From positions 1 through 5,446 of the forward strand of contig NZ_CAAFUZ010000098.1 in the NCBI RefSeq assembly GCF_900766305.1: a stretch of DNA of 5,446 nt. Reading direction: 5' to 3'. The notes under the pieces were generated by a model. The model made no database searches, was not told the DNA's origin, and saw nothing but the letters and a program-made list of their open reading frames with translations. This document shows positions 4,432 to 5,446 of this stretch, one piece after another; positions within the stretch are counted from its first letter, which is position 1, and each line of letters starts with the position of its first letter. The DNA comes from an uncultured Gemella sp. (GTDB taxonomy: Bacteria; Bacillota; Bacilli; Staphylococcales; Gemellaceae). A program made the translations under genes and the position numbers.

Positions 4432-4694
4432 TATTTATCCTCCGTTTTATTTATATTATTTGTATCGTTTTTTCCTACAGTTTGTCTGTAAGATTGGTGA
4501 ACCCCAACTGCACTAAAACCTAAAGCAATTGCAGTAGGATCTTTAAAAAGAATTGTTCCAATTAATCCTCCTAATACTCCTAAAATATTAGGAATCATTT
4601 CATCTGGAAAAAATTTAGATTCTTTTAAAAATTTTCCTAACATCCCTAATAGTGCTACTATTAGAAATACTGAAGCTGTTTGTAAATCTGGCAT
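4431..4694 (-). CDS. Phage holin
   Basis: The start is ATG 4694, chosen because GGGGGTG lies just upstream; an earlier ATG at 4739 would run into the tail gene. The 87-residue product has hydrophobic segments at about 7-23 (ASVFLIVALLGMLGKFL), 34-50 (IPNILGVLGGLIGTILF) and a weaker one at 53-66. It ends in a hydrophilic tail (QTVGKNDTNNINKTEDK). Holins form membrane lesions at a set time and release the endolysin. Size, topology, polar tail and position between tail and endolysin genes support the call. It looks like the short holins of Listeria A118-type phages, but family assignment is uncertain. Confidence 0.85.
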   Translation of the reverse strand: MPDLQTASVFLIVALLGMLGKFLKESKFFPDEMIPNILGVLGGLIGTILFKDPTAIALGFSAVGVHQSYRQTVGKNDTNNINKTEDK

Positions 4695-4710
4695 AATCTT
4701 CACCCCCTTT

Positions 4711-5446
4711 CTAAGGTAATTGAACTGGCCAAGCGTCATCTGTAATAAATGTGATTGGACTTATTCTAATTTGAGAAAGCATTGTATTAGTTAATTCATT
4801 TCTACCAACTGCATATCTTAATTGAATTGCGTTACTATCAGCAGTTCCACCAACATAAACACTTCCTAACAAGTCACCTAAATCACCATATAGTCCAGAT
4901 AATAGAGAGCTGGCACTCCTAAATCCTGCTGGTAATACATTGTTACCTTGTCCAATATTAAGTTTAATCCAGGTATATTTCTTACCTGCTATTGTTTTTT
5001 CAATGATGTTTCCACCTTGTTTTTCAAGGTCATCTACACCGAACCATCCCCAACTTAACCCATCGAATTTAACAATAATTTCATCGTTAATACGTCTAAT
5101 TTGTAACCTTGCATTACCTCTTTTATTAACTAGTGGTAAAGTTCGCCAGCCAGTATCTCCTGTGAAAACTTGCCATCCTGTATTTCCACCGTCAGTGGTT
5201 TTTATCCATTTCAAAGCACCATTGGTAGCTTCCATATCAACATATGTTGTTCCTCTAGGTGCGGACACTTTTCCATTAGGCATTCCCGTTCCGTGAATTT
5301 CCCATTGATTAGTTGGTAGTGTAACGCTATTTCCTCCAGCAATACTTAATGTATTGTTGTTAATAGATAACGTTTGATTAGGTTTCAGTGTGTTAAGTTC
5401 ATCTTTAGTTACAAAATTCTTTGCTGTTAAGATATCATCAGTAATG
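4711..5446 (-). CDS. Phage tail fibre/receptor-binding protein, C-terminal part
   Basis: The minus frame is open from the stop at 4711 to the right edge, giving at least 244 residues; the true start lies beyond 5446. Internal Met codons such as that at 5283 are not starts. The visible part begins with a linker (TAKNFVTKDELNTLKPNQTL), a short beta repeat (INNNTLSIAGGNSVTLP) and the segment APRGTTYVD..ATNGALKWIKT (about 62-82) to GDTGWR (96-101). This module is common in tail fibres and baseplate upper proteins of Bacillota phages. The last 140 residues form a probable beta-rich head with SASSLLSGLYGDLGDLLGSV, likely for host-surface binding. It stands 16 bases before the holin start, in the same operon. 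The receptor is unknown. Confidence 0.85.
   Translation of the reverse strand, partial: ITDDILTAKNFVTKDELNTLKPNQTLSINNNTLSIAGGNSVTLPTNQWEIHGTGMPNGKVSAPRGTTYVDMEATNGALKWIKTTDGGNTGWQVFTGDTGWRTLPLVNKRGNARLQIRRINDEIIVKFDGLSWGWFGVDDLEKQGGNIIEKTIAGKKYTWIKLNIGQGNNVLPAGFRSASSLLSGLYGDLGDLLGSVYVGGTADSNAIQLRYAVGRNELTNTMLSQIRISPITFITDDAWPVQLP

Noticed and set aside
4940..5296. A 118-codon plus-strand ORF opposite the tail gene
   Set aside because: Proline- and serine-rich shadow with no ribosome binding site, antisense to a recognisable tail protein.

Overview
This is AT-rich (not computed, roughly 30% G+C by eye) Gram-positive DNA with purine-rich GGAGG-type ribosome binding sites. It suggests a low-GC Bacillota host in the Gemella/Staphylococcus/Streptococcus range; the genus cannot be fixed from the window. 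It is a junction between mobile elements: a decayed integrase end on the left and the lysis end of a tail-bearing prophage on the right.

Left part (1-2824, genes on +). A bidirectional hairpin terminator (86-131) is followed by the C-terminal stub of a PemK/MazF-like protein (132-373), then a hairpin-rich intergenic region, then a full-length PemK/MazF-like gene (666-1445) with a long coiled-coil insertion and no recognisable protein antitoxin. After its terminator comes a second hairpin-rich leader and a tyrosine integrase pseudogene (1757-2799). The integrase keeps all six catalytic residues but has an in-frame stop and a frameshift in its N-terminal half. The two intergenic regions share a patchy duplicated block of about 95 bp (535-629 and 1579-1670), so the order is toxin-like C-terminus / hairpins / block / toxin-like gene / hairpins / block / integrase. 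The first intergenic region also reads on the minus strand as a possible small structured RNA ending at a terminator near 374.

Middle (2825-3050). A gene-free stretch lies between converging transcription units. It has inverted and direct repeats and a 22-nt pure pyrimidine tract, and it is where an attachment site would be expected.

Right part (3051-5446, genes on -). In order of transcription: the 3' part of a tail fibre/receptor-binding protein (off the right edge), a small holin, a CHAP-SH3 endolysin whose start overlaps the holin stop (TAATG), a strong terminator, and then an independently expressed gene with its own near-consensus promoter, internal operator-like palindrome and terminator. 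That last gene (3051-3527) is the most interesting item: an HTH domain fused to a very acidic C-terminal domain, with a strong Shine-Dalgarno and in-frame ATG exactly at the domain boundary. Its HTH part resembles, from memory, the N-terminal domains of staphylococcal AcrIIA13-15 anti-CRISPR proteins, and its position as a prophage moron fits, so it is a candidate anti-CRISPR or other counter-defence autoregulator. This is a hypothesis, not an identification.
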